A DNA stretch of 64,000 nt. Origin: Bacteroides sp. (lineage in GTDB: Bacteria; Bacteroidota; Bacteroidia; Bacteroidales; Bacteroidaceae). Of the stretch, positions 10,271 through 19,242 are shown piece by piece (positions within the stretch are counted from its first letter, which is position 1; every line of letters begins with the position of its first letter). The stretch spans positions 62,001-126,000 of the forward strand of contig NZ_JAQVBV010000010.1 in the NCBI RefSeq assembly GCF_028690125.1, read 5' to 3'. The notes under the pieces are model-generated. The model was not told the origin of the DNA, did not search any database, and saw nothing but the letters and a program-made list of their open reading frames with translations. A program made the position numbers and the translations under genes.

Positions 10271-11047
10271 CTATCCAAACAATTCATTCAATAATGCCGC
10301 CAACCTGTATCCGGCTTTCAGCACCTGCTTTTCAGCAAATCCATGAGAGAAATTAATAAAATCTCTGGACTCTTCGTACGAGAGTTTCTGATTAGGTTTA
10401 GTCCAATCATAGATCACGCGGCAGTTTTGAGCATTGTCAGCGAGCCAGTCGCGTGGTGTGCCCTTACCTAATTCACGCTTCTCTTTTTTCGAACAACGGT
10501 CGAGTTGGTGTTGGTATTCCATATAATACCATTTGTTGCTTAGCGTAAGAGCCCACTCGTCCCAATAACTATGAAAACCATATTCTTTGCCATTTAGCGA
10601 GAAATTAATATTTTTATACCAAGGATACTTCACATGTCCCGGACAATGCATATCACCGACCAAATGCACGATAAAGCGGATCGAAACAGTGATAGTAGAA
10701 TCGTTCTGATTACGGTAATCTTTCATCTTAGTGATACAGTCCTCCAGAAAAGACATAGCATCACCTTTGGGATTCGGGGCGTAATTGCCATTGGCATCGA
10801 CACTGTTGGTATGCCACACTGTAGTATGTTTATACGTTGGTGTGTGACGAATTTGATCCATCCAAGAAGCATAATACACAATCGAATGTCCACCGAGATG
10901 TTTTTCGATATTTTTCTTCGCTTTCGGCGTTAAGTTACATTCCGCAATGTATGCGATTGCATCATGCCCTACCTTTCCCCAGCCAAACGCTGTGCTACAC
11001 CAAAAACAGAGTGCGATAGTTAATAAAGAAATTGCTAAATTTTTCAT
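10271..11047 (-). CDS. Secreted S1/P1-type zinc-dependent nuclease
   Basis: S1/P1 nucleases are exported phosphodiesterases that use three zinc ions to degrade single-stranded DNA or RNA and 3'-nucleotides. After a signal peptide (1-22) the mature protein starts WGKVGHDAIAYIAE, which supplies the N-terminal Trp and first His of the zinc cluster. Further ligand motifs are visible in order: ASWMDQI, TTVWHTNS, VHLVGDMHCPGH and FHSYWDEW. The length (258 aa) fits the family. It stands alone between the recombinase and the capsule locus. It probably acts in the periplasm or outside the cell in phosphate or nucleotide scavenging, which is inference from the family. Confidence 0.9.
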   Translation of the reverse strand: MKNLAISLLTIALCFWCSTAFGWGKVGHDAIAYIAECNLTPKAKKNIEKHLGGHSIVYYASWMDQIRHTPTYKHTTVWHTNSVDANGNYAPNPKGDAMSFLEDCITKMKDYRNQNDSTITVSIRFIVHLVGDMHCPGHVKYPWYKNINFSLNGKEYGFHSYWDEWALTLSNKWYYMEYQHQLDRCSKKEKRELGKGTPRDWLADNAQNCRVIYDWTKPNQKLSYEESRDFINFSHGFAEKQVLKAGYRLAALLNELFG

Positions 11048-11258
11048 TTTGTAGTAGTTTTATTGGTTACTATGCAACAAATTAAAAGAAATTAATTGAA
11101 ATAAGCAATAAAAAGAAAGAATAAAACACTTTTAATACATAGCAAGTATCAATATTCAATTAATAATATTCGGCTCTTTCAGTTGCTATAACTCCTAATT
11201 TATATAACAAATTGATTAGTTGCCTTTTATTGGCTAAACCATATTTTTAAACGAAAGA

Positions 11259-11288
11259 GACCGCTCAATTTTGGTAAATTAAGCGGTC
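11259..11288 (-). terminator. Terminator at the end of the capsule operon
   Basis: Arms GACCGCTCAATTT and AAATTAAGCGGTC pair at 12 of 13 positions around a 4-base loop, 53 bases beyond the last capsule gene. On the minus strand the stem is followed by TCTTTCGTTT, a moderate U-tract. The rest of 11048-11340 shows no gene. Confidence 0.7.
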
Positions 11289-11340
11289 ATCTCCTTTCAA
11301 AAGTATGTTGAAAATATTTTATTAAATATAAGTAGAAGTC

Positions 11341-11772
11341 TTACTTATCCCAATTCATCCACCAGTTTTTATTATACCTCCAACTATCATTGAGTGCTTC
11401 AGATAATATTTTATTCGAAAAAACCATTAATACGGAATCCGGCTCCTCTGCTTTTATGCCATTAGCATACCCTTCAGGAATACATAAGACTCGGCTATCT
11501 TCTGCCGATAAATGAAAAATTTCCGGTATTAAATCTAAAGAAGGGTTTTCCCAATTATCTATTTTCACAAATGCAGTAGTAAATGATCCTTTAACCACAT
11601 AAAACCATTTCTTTTCATGTTGATGCGCATGCCAGGCTCTAATAATAGATGTATCATTTTGATGAATGATATAGAAACGTTCAATCTCACTCATATCCAA
11701 ACTATTTACATGGGATATTTGTCCTCTGGAATCTACCGAAATACCTCCTTGGATTATTTCTATTTCAGGCAT
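11341..11772 (-). CDS. RmlC-like cupin, sugar nucleotide 3-epimerase-like
   Basis: A small (143 aa) single-domain cupin. It contains RAWHAHQHEKKWFYVVKGSF, the conserved His-rich cupin segment, and a second strand region with IPEGYANGIKAEEPDSVLMVFSNK, typical of RmlC/WxcM/FdtA-type sugar epimerases and isomerases. It is the last gene of the capsule operon, overlapping the preceding glycosyltransferase by 8 bases. The upstream reductase (12973-13839) lacks the C-terminal cupin that CapF/WbjC proteins carry, so this stand-alone cupin may supply the missing C3-epimerisation step. That link is inference. A WxcM/FdtA-like 3,4-ketoisomerase is an alternative. Confidence 0.75.
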   Translation of the reverse strand: MPEIEIIQGGISVDSRGQISHVNSLDMSEIERFYIIHQNDTSIIRAWHAHQHEKKWFYVVKGSFTTAFVKIDNWENPSLDLIPEIFHLSAEDSRVLCIPEGYANGIKAEEPDSVLMVFSNKILSEALNDSWRYNKNWWMNWDK

Positions 11773-12976
11773 TTTGAGACCTCCAAAATATTAAATTAAT
11801 TTTCTCAATAATCTTTTCTCTGTTAAACACTGAATCTAACAACCGGGATGAATTCTCTGAGATACTTTTCATCTGATCATGCGATAATTTTAGAAATGCT
11901 TCTAATCCCGAAGCTATTTCATTAATATCCGAAGGATGAGCTACCATTCCCAATTCATACTCCTCCACCATTTTCTTTACTTCACCTTTAAATACGGCAT
12001 ATATAGGCTTATGGGTAGTAAGGTATGCTTGGAATTTGGAAGGAACCATAATTTCATAAATAGGGGTATCTTTCAGTGATATAATTAAAACATCGCTTGC
12101 TTCGTAATAATCGGACATTTCAGAAAGAGGCTTCCTTCCCATGAAGTTTATATTCTGGATCTTTTCTTTACTAACCAGTTCTTTCAATTCGGCTAAGTAA
12201 GAACCATCACCTATTATATTCAAATATGCTTCCGGATATTCCTCCACAAACTTGGAGAAACCATATATAATGTTCTCTAAGTTCTGAACTTTACCAATAT
12301 TTCCTGCAAAAGTGAAGTTAAATTTTCCAGGTAATGACTTCTTATGATTAGGTGAGTACTTCATCAATGACCAGTTAGGCACAAAAATGATTTCTTTTTC
12401 CGGCACATAGCGATGAAGACGCTCAACAAATCCCTTGCAGGAAACAAAAATATGATCACAATTCTTATAGATCCACTTTACAAAATGATCTAAACAGTAG
12501 GTTAAAAAGCGAGTCTTTTTAAAGCCATAAGCATATACTGTTTCGGGCCATAAATCTTGTGTCCAGATAGTTACTTCAGCTTTATAGAGTTTCTTTAAAA
12601 TAATTCCTGCTGTTGCTAATGTCAAAGGTCCGGTTTGATAAATAAACACTTTATCGAACCGGCGTCCTATGAATAAAATAACCCAGAAACTCCAGAAAAC
12701 AAAAGAAAAATAATTTAAAATCTTAATCAAAGTACTTTTTTCATATCCCTGCATCACAGGAAAACGGTGCACTTTAATTGTATTAAAATAAGTTGTTTGG
12801 TATATTTTATTTCTATACCCTTTATAAACCTTTCCAAAGGGATAAGAGGGAGCTCTGGTTAAGACTTCAAACTCATATTGCTCTTTTTCCCATTCTTGTA
12901 CTAAATCATTAATTAGAAAATCTTCCGGATAGAAGGCTTCTCCAATGACCAACGCTTTCTTTTTTCCCTTCATCAA
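11765..12976 (-). CDS. Glycosyltransferase family 4, WbuB-like
   Basis: A 403-aa GT-B glycosyltransferase of the capsule locus. The C-terminal half carries the GT4 nucleotide-sugar motif region (KFNFTFAGNIGKVQNLENI, then an E-x7-E-like region near PIYEIMVPSKFQAYL). The N-terminal half holds acceptor-binding sequence (VLTRAPSYPFGKVYKGY, TIWTQDLWPETVYAYG). This pattern matches WbuB-type transferases, which in E. coli O-antigen clusters sit next to L-FucNAc synthesis genes, as this gene does. It probably transfers L-FucNAc or L-QuiNAc to the lipid-linked repeat unit. It overlaps its neighbours at both ends, which suggests translational coupling. Confidence 0.85.
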   Translation of the reverse strand: MMKGKKKALVIGEAFYPEDFLINDLVQEWEKEQYEFEVLTRAPSYPFGKVYKGYRNKIYQTTYFNTIKVHRFPVMQGYEKSTLIKILNYFSFVFWSFWVILFIGRRFDKVFIYQTGPLTLATAGIILKKLYKAEVTIWTQDLWPETVYAYGFKKTRFLTYCLDHFVKWIYKNCDHIFVSCKGFVERLHRYVPEKEIIFVPNWSLMKYSPNHKKSLPGKFNFTFAGNIGKVQNLENIIYGFSKFVEEYPEAYLNIIGDGSYLAELKELVSKEKIQNINFMGRKPLSEMSDYYEASDVLIISLKDTPIYEIMVPSKFQAYLTTHKPIYAVFKGEVKKMVEEYELGMVAHPSDINEIASGLEAFLKLSHDQMKSISENSSRLLDSVFNREKIIEKINLIFWRSQNA

Positions 12977-13839
12977 TCAGTCAGATATTGAGAATATAAA
13001 CGATTGTTCTTTTTCATCCATTCATACTGTTCCAACAACATATCTTCATAGCTCGGAACTTCATAATCAAATCTGTTTGATTTGGCAATAGACTTATCGA
13101 CTCCATTTCCATTAAAAGGAAGTATCTCGATATTGTTACGATGCCAGATTCGCTTAAACAGATTTAATAAATCATATTTAGAAACACCTACACCATTACT
13201 AAGTTGTATAAGACCCGTTTTTTCATGGACAACAGCTATATCTATGGCTTTAGCCAATTCAAGTGTTGTTACTCCACCCCAGATAGCTGTTTTAAATCCA
13301 TTTACACTCCCAGTTTGGTGCATAAACCAATGAAATAAACCTTCACCGTTAACTTTCAACTCCGGTCCTATAATTGACGTACGAATAGTCAGATCTTTAT
13401 CATTGATGACTTCTCCTAAAGCCTTACTACGTCCATAAACATCATCGGCATCTCTAAAATCATCTTCCTTATAATTTCCTTTTGTACCTGAAAAGACACA
13501 ATCAGTACTGATATGCACTAATTTTGCTCCGACTTCGTCCGAGAGTTTTTTCAATAAATGAGGGAAATAAGCATTTATAAAAACTGCATTATCAGGGTGT
13601 TCTTTAGAACCTTTTATCAGGACTCCAATACAATTGATGATTAATTCAGGCCGAACCTTCCGAACTACTTCTGCTACAGCATTTTTATCTGTTACATCCA
13701 CTACTATACTATCTTCTGTCAGTTTAGTACGATACACAACATTCACTAGTTCATACCGTCCGGTGCTTTGGAGATAATAATAAGCGATATGTCCGGCCAT
13801 ACCAGTGGCACCGAACAACAATACTTTTTTCTTCAACAT
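12973..13839 (-). CDS. RmlD-like SDR reductase of the UDP-L-FucNAc/L-QuiNAc pathway
   Basis: An NAD(P)-dependent reductase with an N-terminal Rossmann motif (LLFGATGMAGHIAYYYL) and the SDR catalytic YxxxK (VYGRSK), like RmlD and the reductase half of WbjC/CapF. The ATG at 13839 (MLKKKVLLFGATG, 288 aa) is preferred over the TTG at 13857. It follows a FnlA-like dehydratase/epimerase and a UDP-GlcNAc 2-epimerase, the other two enzymes of this three-step pathway. CapF/WbjC is about 370 aa because of a C-terminal cupin that epimerises C3. That domain is absent here, which suggests a WbvR-like reductase (UDP-L-RhaNAc, then L-QuiNAc) or the use of a separate cupin (11341-11772). Confidence 0.85.
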   Translation of the reverse strand: MLKKKVLLFGATGMAGHIAYYYLQSTGRYELVNVVYRTKLTEDSIVVDVTDKNAVAEVVRKVRPELIINCIGVLIKGSKEHPDNAVFINAYFPHLLKKLSDEVGAKLVHISTDCVFSGTKGNYKEDDFRDADDVYGRSKALGEVINDKDLTIRTSIIGPELKVNGEGLFHWFMHQTGSVNGFKTAIWGGVTTLELAKAIDIAVVHEKTGLIQLSNGVGVSKYDLLNLFKRIWHRNNIEILPFNGNGVDKSIAKSNRFDYEVPSYEDMLLEQYEWMKKNNRLYSQYLTD

Positions 13840-13853
13840 ATAAGGGATAGAAA

Positions 13854-14990
13854 TCAAATATCTTTATGCCAAACGGTACGATTGACATAATCTGTGTAAG
13901 AAAGGATAATACGGACTACTTTTTTCGAAACATTATCTGCAGCATAATCAGGAATTGAATGAATGGAACTTGCATCTTCTGCATATTGAGAGGTAACAAT
14001 GTCGATTGAGTCAAGAATACGCTCACTATTCAGCCCGGTCATTATTAAAGCCCCTTCATCCATGCCTTCAGGTCGTTCGTGCGCCTGACGAATAGTAATA
14101 GCAGGAAAATGAAGTATGGAAGACTCTTCTGTGATTGTTCCGCTATCCGAAATAACACAAAAAGCATTTTGCTGCAACTTGATATATTCCATAAAGCCAA
14201 AAGGTTTCATAAATTCTATCATTGGATTTGAGTTTACAAAACCAATAGCCTCAAGCTTTTTACGGGTACGTGGATGAGTGGAGACTATTACTTTTTTGTG
14301 ATATTTATCCACAATAGCATTCAATGAGTTGAGCAGGTTTGCAAAATTCTTTTCAGAATCTACATTTTCTTCACGATGGGTACTAACAATAAAATACTCG
14401 CCTTTTTTCAGATTTTCTTTTTCCAATACATCATTGCGTTCAATCTCTTCTTTATGATATAAAAGAACCTCAGTCATAGGAGAACCCGTTTTTATCACAG
14501 TCTCCGGACGTAATCCTTCTGCTAATAAGTATTTACGTGCATGTTCGGAAAGAGGCATATTAATATCGCTGAGGTGATCTACTATTTTACGATTAATTTC
14601 TTCAGGAACACGTTGGTCAAAACATCTATTGCCTGCTTCCATATGAAAAATAGGAATTTTTCTACGTTTGGCAGATATGACTGAGATGCAACTATTAGTA
14701 TCCCCATAAAGTAATAAAGCATCTGGCTTTACCTCTTCCAACAGTTCATCTGATTTCTGAATAACATTGGCTATTGTCTCCGCTGCATTTTTACCGGCAG
14801 CATTCAAAAAATAGTCGGGTTTACGAATATGAAGCTCCTGAAAAAAGATTTCATTCAATTCATAGTCATAGTTCTGTCCGGTATGGACAATAATATGTTC
14901 TGTATATTTGTCTAATTCAGCCATCACCCTACTCAGTTTTATTATTTCGGGACGAGTGCCAACAATTGTCATGACTTTTAGCATAATCAA
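13854..14990 (-). CDS. wecB: UDP-N-acetylglucosamine 2-epimerase, non-hydrolysing (WbjD/FnlC-like)
   Basis: A 378-aa GT-B-fold epimerase. Family signatures include VGTRPEIIKLSRVM at the N-terminus, HTGQNYDYELNEIF, LLYGDTNSCIS, HMEAGNRCFDQRVPEEINRKIVDH, STHREENVD and SDSGTITEESS. WecB itself interconverts UDP-GlcNAc and UDP-ManNAc. Here, directly downstream of a FnlA/CapE-like gene and upstream of the reductase, it more likely acts as the WbjD/CapG/WbvD homologue, which performs the last C2 epimerisation to UDP-L-FucNAc or UDP-L-QuiNAc. Sequence alone does not separate these roles, and the assignment rests on context. Confidence 0.9.
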   Translation of the reverse strand: MIMLKVMTIVGTRPEIIKLSRVMAELDKYTEHIIVHTGQNYDYELNEIFFQELHIRKPDYFLNAAGKNAAETIANVIQKSDELLEEVKPDALLLYGDTNSCISVISAKRRKIPIFHMEAGNRCFDQRVPEEINRKIVDHLSDINMPLSEHARKYLLAEGLRPETVIKTGSPMTEVLLYHKEEIERNDVLEKENLKKGEYFIVSTHREENVDSEKNFANLLNSLNAIVDKYHKKVIVSTHPRTRKKLEAIGFVNSNPMIEFMKPFGFMEYIKLQQNAFCVISDSGTITEESSILHFPAITIRQAHERPEGMDEGALIMTGLNSERILDSIDIVTSQYAEDASSIHSIPDYAADNVSKKVVRIILSYTDYVNRTVWHKDI

Positions 14991-15001
14991 ATATTTATAA
15001 G

Positions 15002-16075
15002 TTATTCACTTCTTATTTCACGCGCTTTTGCTTTAGCTTCCAATCCCATATCTTCGCGTACAAAACGTAGTTTTAATAGCAAATCTTTCATGCCTTCTAC
15101 ATCCAGGCGATGAGTATTATGGCTATGATAATCTTCTATCTTAGAAATTTCTTCATTTCCTTTGGTGAAATACTTATCATAATTCAAATCACGGGTATCA
15201 CATGGGATGCGATAATAATCGCCCATGTCGATAGCACGTACCATTTCTTCACGAGTTACCAATGTTTCATACAATTTCTCGCCATGACGGGTACCGATTA
15301 CTCTTACTTCAGTCTTTAAAAACTTAGGATCAACTTTACCATAGGTTTCTTTCAATGCCTGGGTTAATGTTTCCAAAGTTGCAGCTGGAGCCTTTTGTAC
15401 GAATAAGTCTCCATTATGGGCATGCGTGAAAGCATATATAACTAAATCGACTGCATCATCCAATGTCATCATGAAACGAGTCATATCCGGATCGGTGATG
15501 GTGATTGGCTTTCCATCCATCATTTGTTCCACCCACAAAGGAATTACAGAACCACGGCTAGCCATTACATTACCATAACGAGTACAGCAGATTGTTGTTT
15601 TAGCTCCTTCTCCGAGTTCACGGCCTTTGGCTACAGCTACTTTTTCCATCAGTGCTTTGCTCATTCCCATTGCGTTGATAGGATAAGCAGCTTTATCTGT
15701 TGATAGAACGACTATGCTCTGTACACCATGCGCAATTGCAGAGTTCAAAACATTTTCAGTCCCTACAATATTAGTTCGAACAGCTTCCACAGGGAAGAAC
15801 TCACAAGAAGGGACTTGCTTTAGTGCAGCTGCACTGAATACATAATCGACCCCATTCATGGCAACATCAACAGAGGATTTGTCACGAACATTACCAATGT
15901 AGTACTTTACTTTAGGATTTTGTAATGCGTGACGCATATCATCCTGTTTCTTTTCATCTCTTGAAAAAATACGTATTTCTTTAATATCGGAATCTAAGAA
16001 ACGACGTAGAACTGCATTACCGAAGGAACCAGTTCCACCGGTGATTAATAGGGTTTTGTCTTTAAATATGGACAT
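15002..16075 (-). CDS. UDP-GlcNAc 4,6-dehydratase/5-epimerase (FnlA/WbjB/CapE-like)
   Basis: A 357-aa extended SDR that starts the UDP-L-FucNAc or UDP-L-QuiNAc pathway by dehydrating and 5-epimerising UDP-GlcNAc. It has the Rossmann motif TGGTGSFGNAVLRRFL at the N-terminus. Further conserved segments are IFSRDEKKQDDMRH, FSAAALKQVPSCEFFP and LSTDKAAYPINAMGMSK, the last carrying the modified active site of this class (M-x-x-x-K rather than the classic Y-x-x-x-K). The C-terminal GTRHGEKLYETLVTREEM is typical. It lies 11 bases upstream of the 2-epimerase gene in the same direction. Confidence in the class is high; the final sugar is uncertain. Confidence 0.9.
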   Translation of the reverse strand: MSIFKDKTLLITGGTGSFGNAVLRRFLDSDIKEIRIFSRDEKKQDDMRHALQNPKVKYYIGNVRDKSSVDVAMNGVDYVFSAAALKQVPSCEFFPVEAVRTNIVGTENVLNSAIAHGVQSIVVLSTDKAAYPINAMGMSKALMEKVAVAKGRELGEGAKTTICCTRYGNVMASRGSVIPLWVEQMMDGKPITITDPDMTRFMMTLDDAVDLVIYAFTHAHNGDLFVQKAPAATLETLTQALKETYGKVDPKFLKTEVRVIGTRHGEKLYETLVTREEMVRAIDMGDYYRIPCDTRDLNYDKYFTKGNEEISKIEDYHSHNTHRLDVEGMKDLLLKLRFVREDMGLEAKAKAREIRSE

Positions 16076-16083
16076 AATAAATT

Positions 16084-17058
16084 CTACTTTGATAATATTT
16101 TATAAACAGAATAAGACGGGTATATAAATATTAAGAATAAAGGAAAAGGCAAACTCAATATTCGAGAATATAATGAGTTGTTATTTAACAAAGTCGCAAA
16201 ATTGGTCCTTAAAAGATTATAGTAATGCCATGCCTTTTCCATAGTATCTGAGAAATTTAACAAAAGAAGTGCTGTGTTAAATCGATAGAAACTAAACATA
16301 TGTGCAAATTCACTTTCATATTTATGATTCACCGTTCCATTTTCCCAATCTTGAATCATTTTATTTAAAATAAATATTAGACTTTCGATTTTCAAAGGAG
16401 TATTTTTAGATACAGTAATAGAACCTCTTCTTGTTTTATATATATATGTTTTTTCTTTTACCCAACTAACTTTATCTGTATTCAAGCATAAATTGTAAGA
16501 CCATAATATATCTTCGTGCAAAAGTCCTTCTTGAAAAGTTAAGCGGTTCATTTGTAGATATTTTTTCAAGTATAGTTTATTCCAAGCACTTACACTCCAC
16601 ATTCTTCTGGAAAAAGAGACAAATAAAGGAATTTCTTCACATTCTCTCGGAAAATCCTTCACATGAATAGATCTTGACCCTACTAATTTTATATTAGCTA
16701 TGGTAAAATCAGATTTATCTTTAATAATAGCATTATAGTGTTTTTCAATACAATCCAAAGTTATTTCATCATCTGAATCCATAAAGAAAACAAATTCTCC
16801 TGTAGCTTTTTCTAGGCCAGTATTCCTAGCAGCAGATAATCCTCGATTCTTATTATGCCTATAAATAAAAACATCTTTTCGACGAACATGATTTTTTAAT
16901 ATCTCGTTTATTATATCCATACTATGATCTGTACCACAGTCATCAACCAATATATATTCTATAGACTGAAAAGATTGGTTTAAAGCTGATATAAAAGAAC
17001 TATGAATATATTCAGCCACATTATAGATTGGAATTATTATAGATACGTTATAATTCAT
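16084..17058 (-). CDS. Glycosyltransferase family 2
   Basis: A 324-aa inverting GT-A transferase. The N-terminus reads VSIIIPIYNVAEYI, followed by the nucleotide-binding LVDDCGTDHS and the metal-binding DSDDE (FVFFMDSDDEIT), all classic GT2 features. NRGLSAARNTGLEKATGEF lies between them. The last about 20 residues are hydrophobic and may associate with the inner membrane, where lipid-linked repeat units are built. It abuts the next gene (1-base overlap at 17058). Donor and acceptor cannot be told from sequence. Its AT-rich composition, like its neighbours, is usual for exchangeable glycosyltransferase cassettes. Confidence 0.88.
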   Translation of the reverse strand: MNYNVSIIIPIYNVAEYIHSSFISALNQSFQSIEYILVDDCGTDHSMDIINEILKNHVRRKDVFIYRHNKNRGLSAARNTGLEKATGEFVFFMDSDDEITLDCIEKHYNAIIKDKSDFTIANIKLVGSRSIHVKDFPRECEEIPLFVSFSRRMWSVSAWNKLYLKKYLQMNRLTFQEGLLHEDILWSYNLCLNTDKVSWVKEKTYIYKTRRGSITVSKNTPLKIESLIFILNKMIQDWENGTVNHKYESEFAHMFSFYRFNTALLLLNFSDTMEKAWHYYNLLRTNFATLLNNNSLYSRILSLPFPLFLIFIYPSYSVYKILSK

Positions 17059-18059
17059 TATTTACGACTTACTAATTGACGAAACCATTGACAAAAATTA
17101 TCTAAACTTAGTTCTTCAGCTCTAGTAACTGCATTCTTCTTCATTGAACATAATAGATCAGCATTTTCGGAAAGAATTCTCAATTTTTCAATTGCGACAT
17201 TTATATCATTAAATAGGAATCCTTCTTTTCCATCTGTAATATAATCATTAATTGAACCAACATTTGAAGCTAATACAACGAGCCCAGAAGCTAAAGAAGT
17301 TGTAATAACATTACTACCAACAGTATCATTCATCAGATTCAACGAAACATCCGATGACTGCATTAATTCCAGAAGTTCTGACTCTTCCATATACCCATAA
17401 ATGGTTACATTTGAAAAAGAAGTAAATTTTTGAGAGAGATCTCCAATTCCCATACAAATATGAAAATGCAATGCTGGCAACTTTGAAAGTATATCACACA
17501 ATAATGTATAATTTCTTTCCATATTTCCCATACATATTATATTAAATTTTGTATTGTAATCATTCTTGCCAATTGTATAATAATGATTATCAACGTAATG
17601 AAATATTCTTATAATCTTATCATTTTCAATCCCTTTGCTAATAAAATAATCTTTCAGCGATGTTCCTAATACTAACAAATTATCAATATATGATATTTTT
17701 TTAAACAAATCCTCGCGAGAATATTGTTCTTCTATACGTGCTGGTATTAAATGTGCTAATGCTAACACTTTAGCTTTTTTAGATACTATCCTTGCTATAT
17801 CACTCTGCTCACATACAGGCAATAAATATTCCATTAAAAAAACAATATCATTCGGCTTTAAAATAAAATATAAAAAACATCCTATACACAAATTCAATAA
17901 ACGATATAAAGGAGTAAAAAACCTAGAGCCATGAACAAATATTGGAATAATTTTGATATCAAAATCTATTCTTTTTTTTAGTTGCTTTGCCAAATAATAC
18001 ATTCCTGCATGGTTATTTTTTGTATTTTTCCATACAGCACAAATAATAAAAATTTTCAT
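17058..18059 (-). CDS. Glycosyltransferase, GT4-like
   Basis: A 333-aa GT-B-type protein. The C-terminal half contains FNIICMGNMERNYTLLCDIL and a conserved region SLNLMNDTVGSNVITTSLASGLVVLASNVGSINDYITDGKEGFLF. This corresponds to the donor-binding loop and GT4 motif, although the usual paired Glu residues are weak. The N-terminus (MKIFIICAVWKNTKNNHAGMYYLAKQLKK) looks like an acceptor domain. It lies among the other capsule transferases, sharing one base with the next gene and 10 bases from the polymerase. The specific sugar is unknown. Confidence 0.8.
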   Translation of the reverse strand: MKIFIICAVWKNTKNNHAGMYYLAKQLKKRIDFDIKIIPIFVHGSRFFTPLYRLLNLCIGCFLYFILKPNDIVFLMEYLLPVCEQSDIARIVSKKAKVLALAHLIPARIEEQYSREDLFKKISYIDNLLVLGTSLKDYFISKGIENDKIIRIFHYVDNHYYTIGKNDYNTKFNIICMGNMERNYTLLCDILSKLPALHFHICMGIGDLSQKFTSFSNVTIYGYMEESELLELMQSSDVSLNLMNDTVGSNVITTSLASGLVVLASNVGSINDYITDGKEGFLFNDINVAIEKLRILSENADLLCSMKKNAVTRAEELSLDNFCQWFRQLVSRK

Positions 18060-18069
18060 AATTCAATTC

Positions 18070-19131
18070 TTAGTATGTTGAAAAAATTGTTTGATAAGGA
18101 AGTAATCTATTGGACACTCCATTAGAATGTATAGACATAATACACAACCCAGTATATAATATAGATAATAAACTAATTATTATCAGTTTACTCTTATGTT
18201 GAAAAAAATGATTTATAATTATAGGAATTAACACAATTTGCACTGGAGTAAAAAAATATGAAATTCTAGAAAAAAATAAAACTAAAGGAGTATTCTCAAA
18301 TAAAATAACCAACATTATAATAACAATAGAAATATAGTTTAAGTTAAATAAAATTTTCTCTCTTACAGTTTTTACTGAATAAAAAGATTCAAATACTGCA
18401 ATAATGACAGCTATAATAAAAACTAGATACATAGTTAATGCAACTTCTGCCGAATTATGCTCAAATGTTAGATACATTGAATAGGGGGAGTTATATATCA
18501 AGAATATCAATAATGAAGAAGAGAAATAGAGTAATATAATTATTAATAAACGAATATAATTATTTATTCGTTTATACACAAAGAAATACAAAGGAAGTAA
18601 TATTATCGCAGACATATGAAAACAAAAACTCATAAAAATAACCCCTAATAAGTATTTCTTGAAATTTCTTTCTTCTAACCATCCAACCAATACTCCCAAA
18701 AACACATAAGCAACAAGCGTTTGTCTTATAACATTAAATGTATTAAAGTAAAATTGTCCAACTGAGTAAAATATTAGAACTGATAAAAACACAAAAGGAG
18801 AGTATTTCCGAATAAAACAAAACGCATATTTCATTGTTATATAAGAAAATAGAAATATCATGCATGCAAAAGGGACGGATATATTTTTAAAAAAATAAAA
18901 TAAATATCTGAATCCAGTTTCTTTTATTTCATCATTAAGTTCAAAGGAATCTTGGTATAGCCCATTGTAAGCAAAATAATCCATCCCAATGCCATATCTT
19001 AATCCAGATACGACTAATAATAGTAGAAAAAAAGCATAAAAACAATAATGAAATTCCTTTTCATACTTTCCTGAAAAAAAATCGACAATAGAAAAAAAGA
19101 ATAACACAGAAAGAATTAAATAATAAATCAT
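18070..19131 (-). CDS. EpsG-family polysaccharide polymerase (Wzy-like)
   Basis: A very hydrophobic protein of 353 aa with about 10 predicted membrane segments. An N-terminal SGLRYGIGMDYFAYNGLYQD segment is characteristic of EpsG/Wzy-type polymerases, which join lipid-linked repeat units in the periplasm. I prefer the ATG at 19131 (MIYYLILSVLFF). The frame extends five codons to a GTG at 19146. It is the only polymerase candidate in the locus, so it should define the linkage between repeats. Extremely AT-rich, as is usual for wzy genes. Confidence 0.82.
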   Translation of the reverse strand: MIYYLILSVLFFFSIVDFFSGKYEKEFHYCFYAFFLLLLVVSGLRYGIGMDYFAYNGLYQDSFELNDEIKETGFRYLFYFFKNISVPFACMIFLFSYITMKYAFCFIRKYSPFVFLSVLIFYSVGQFYFNTFNVIRQTLVAYVFLGVLVGWLEERNFKKYLLGVIFMSFCFHMSAIILLPLYFFVYKRINNYIRLLIIILLYFSSSLLIFLIYNSPYSMYLTFEHNSAEVALTMYLVFIIAVIIAVFESFYSVKTVREKILFNLNYISIVIIMLVILFENTPLVLFFSRISYFFTPVQIVLIPIIINHFFQHKSKLIIISLLSILYTGLCIMSIHSNGVSNRLLPYQTIFSTY

Positions 19132-19242
19132 TTTATATGCTCTCACTATTTATTATAGATATCCTATAATAAAATCTACTTATATAAAAATGTAAAAAGC
19201 CAATTCTATAAACCTTATAATTTATAACCAACTCACAAAAAG

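Noticed and set aside
9027..11047. Integrated mobile element bounded by the recombinase
   Set aside because: There is no direct att pair, tRNA, mobilisation gene or foreign cargo; the neighbours are an ordinary nuclease and a hydrolase operon.
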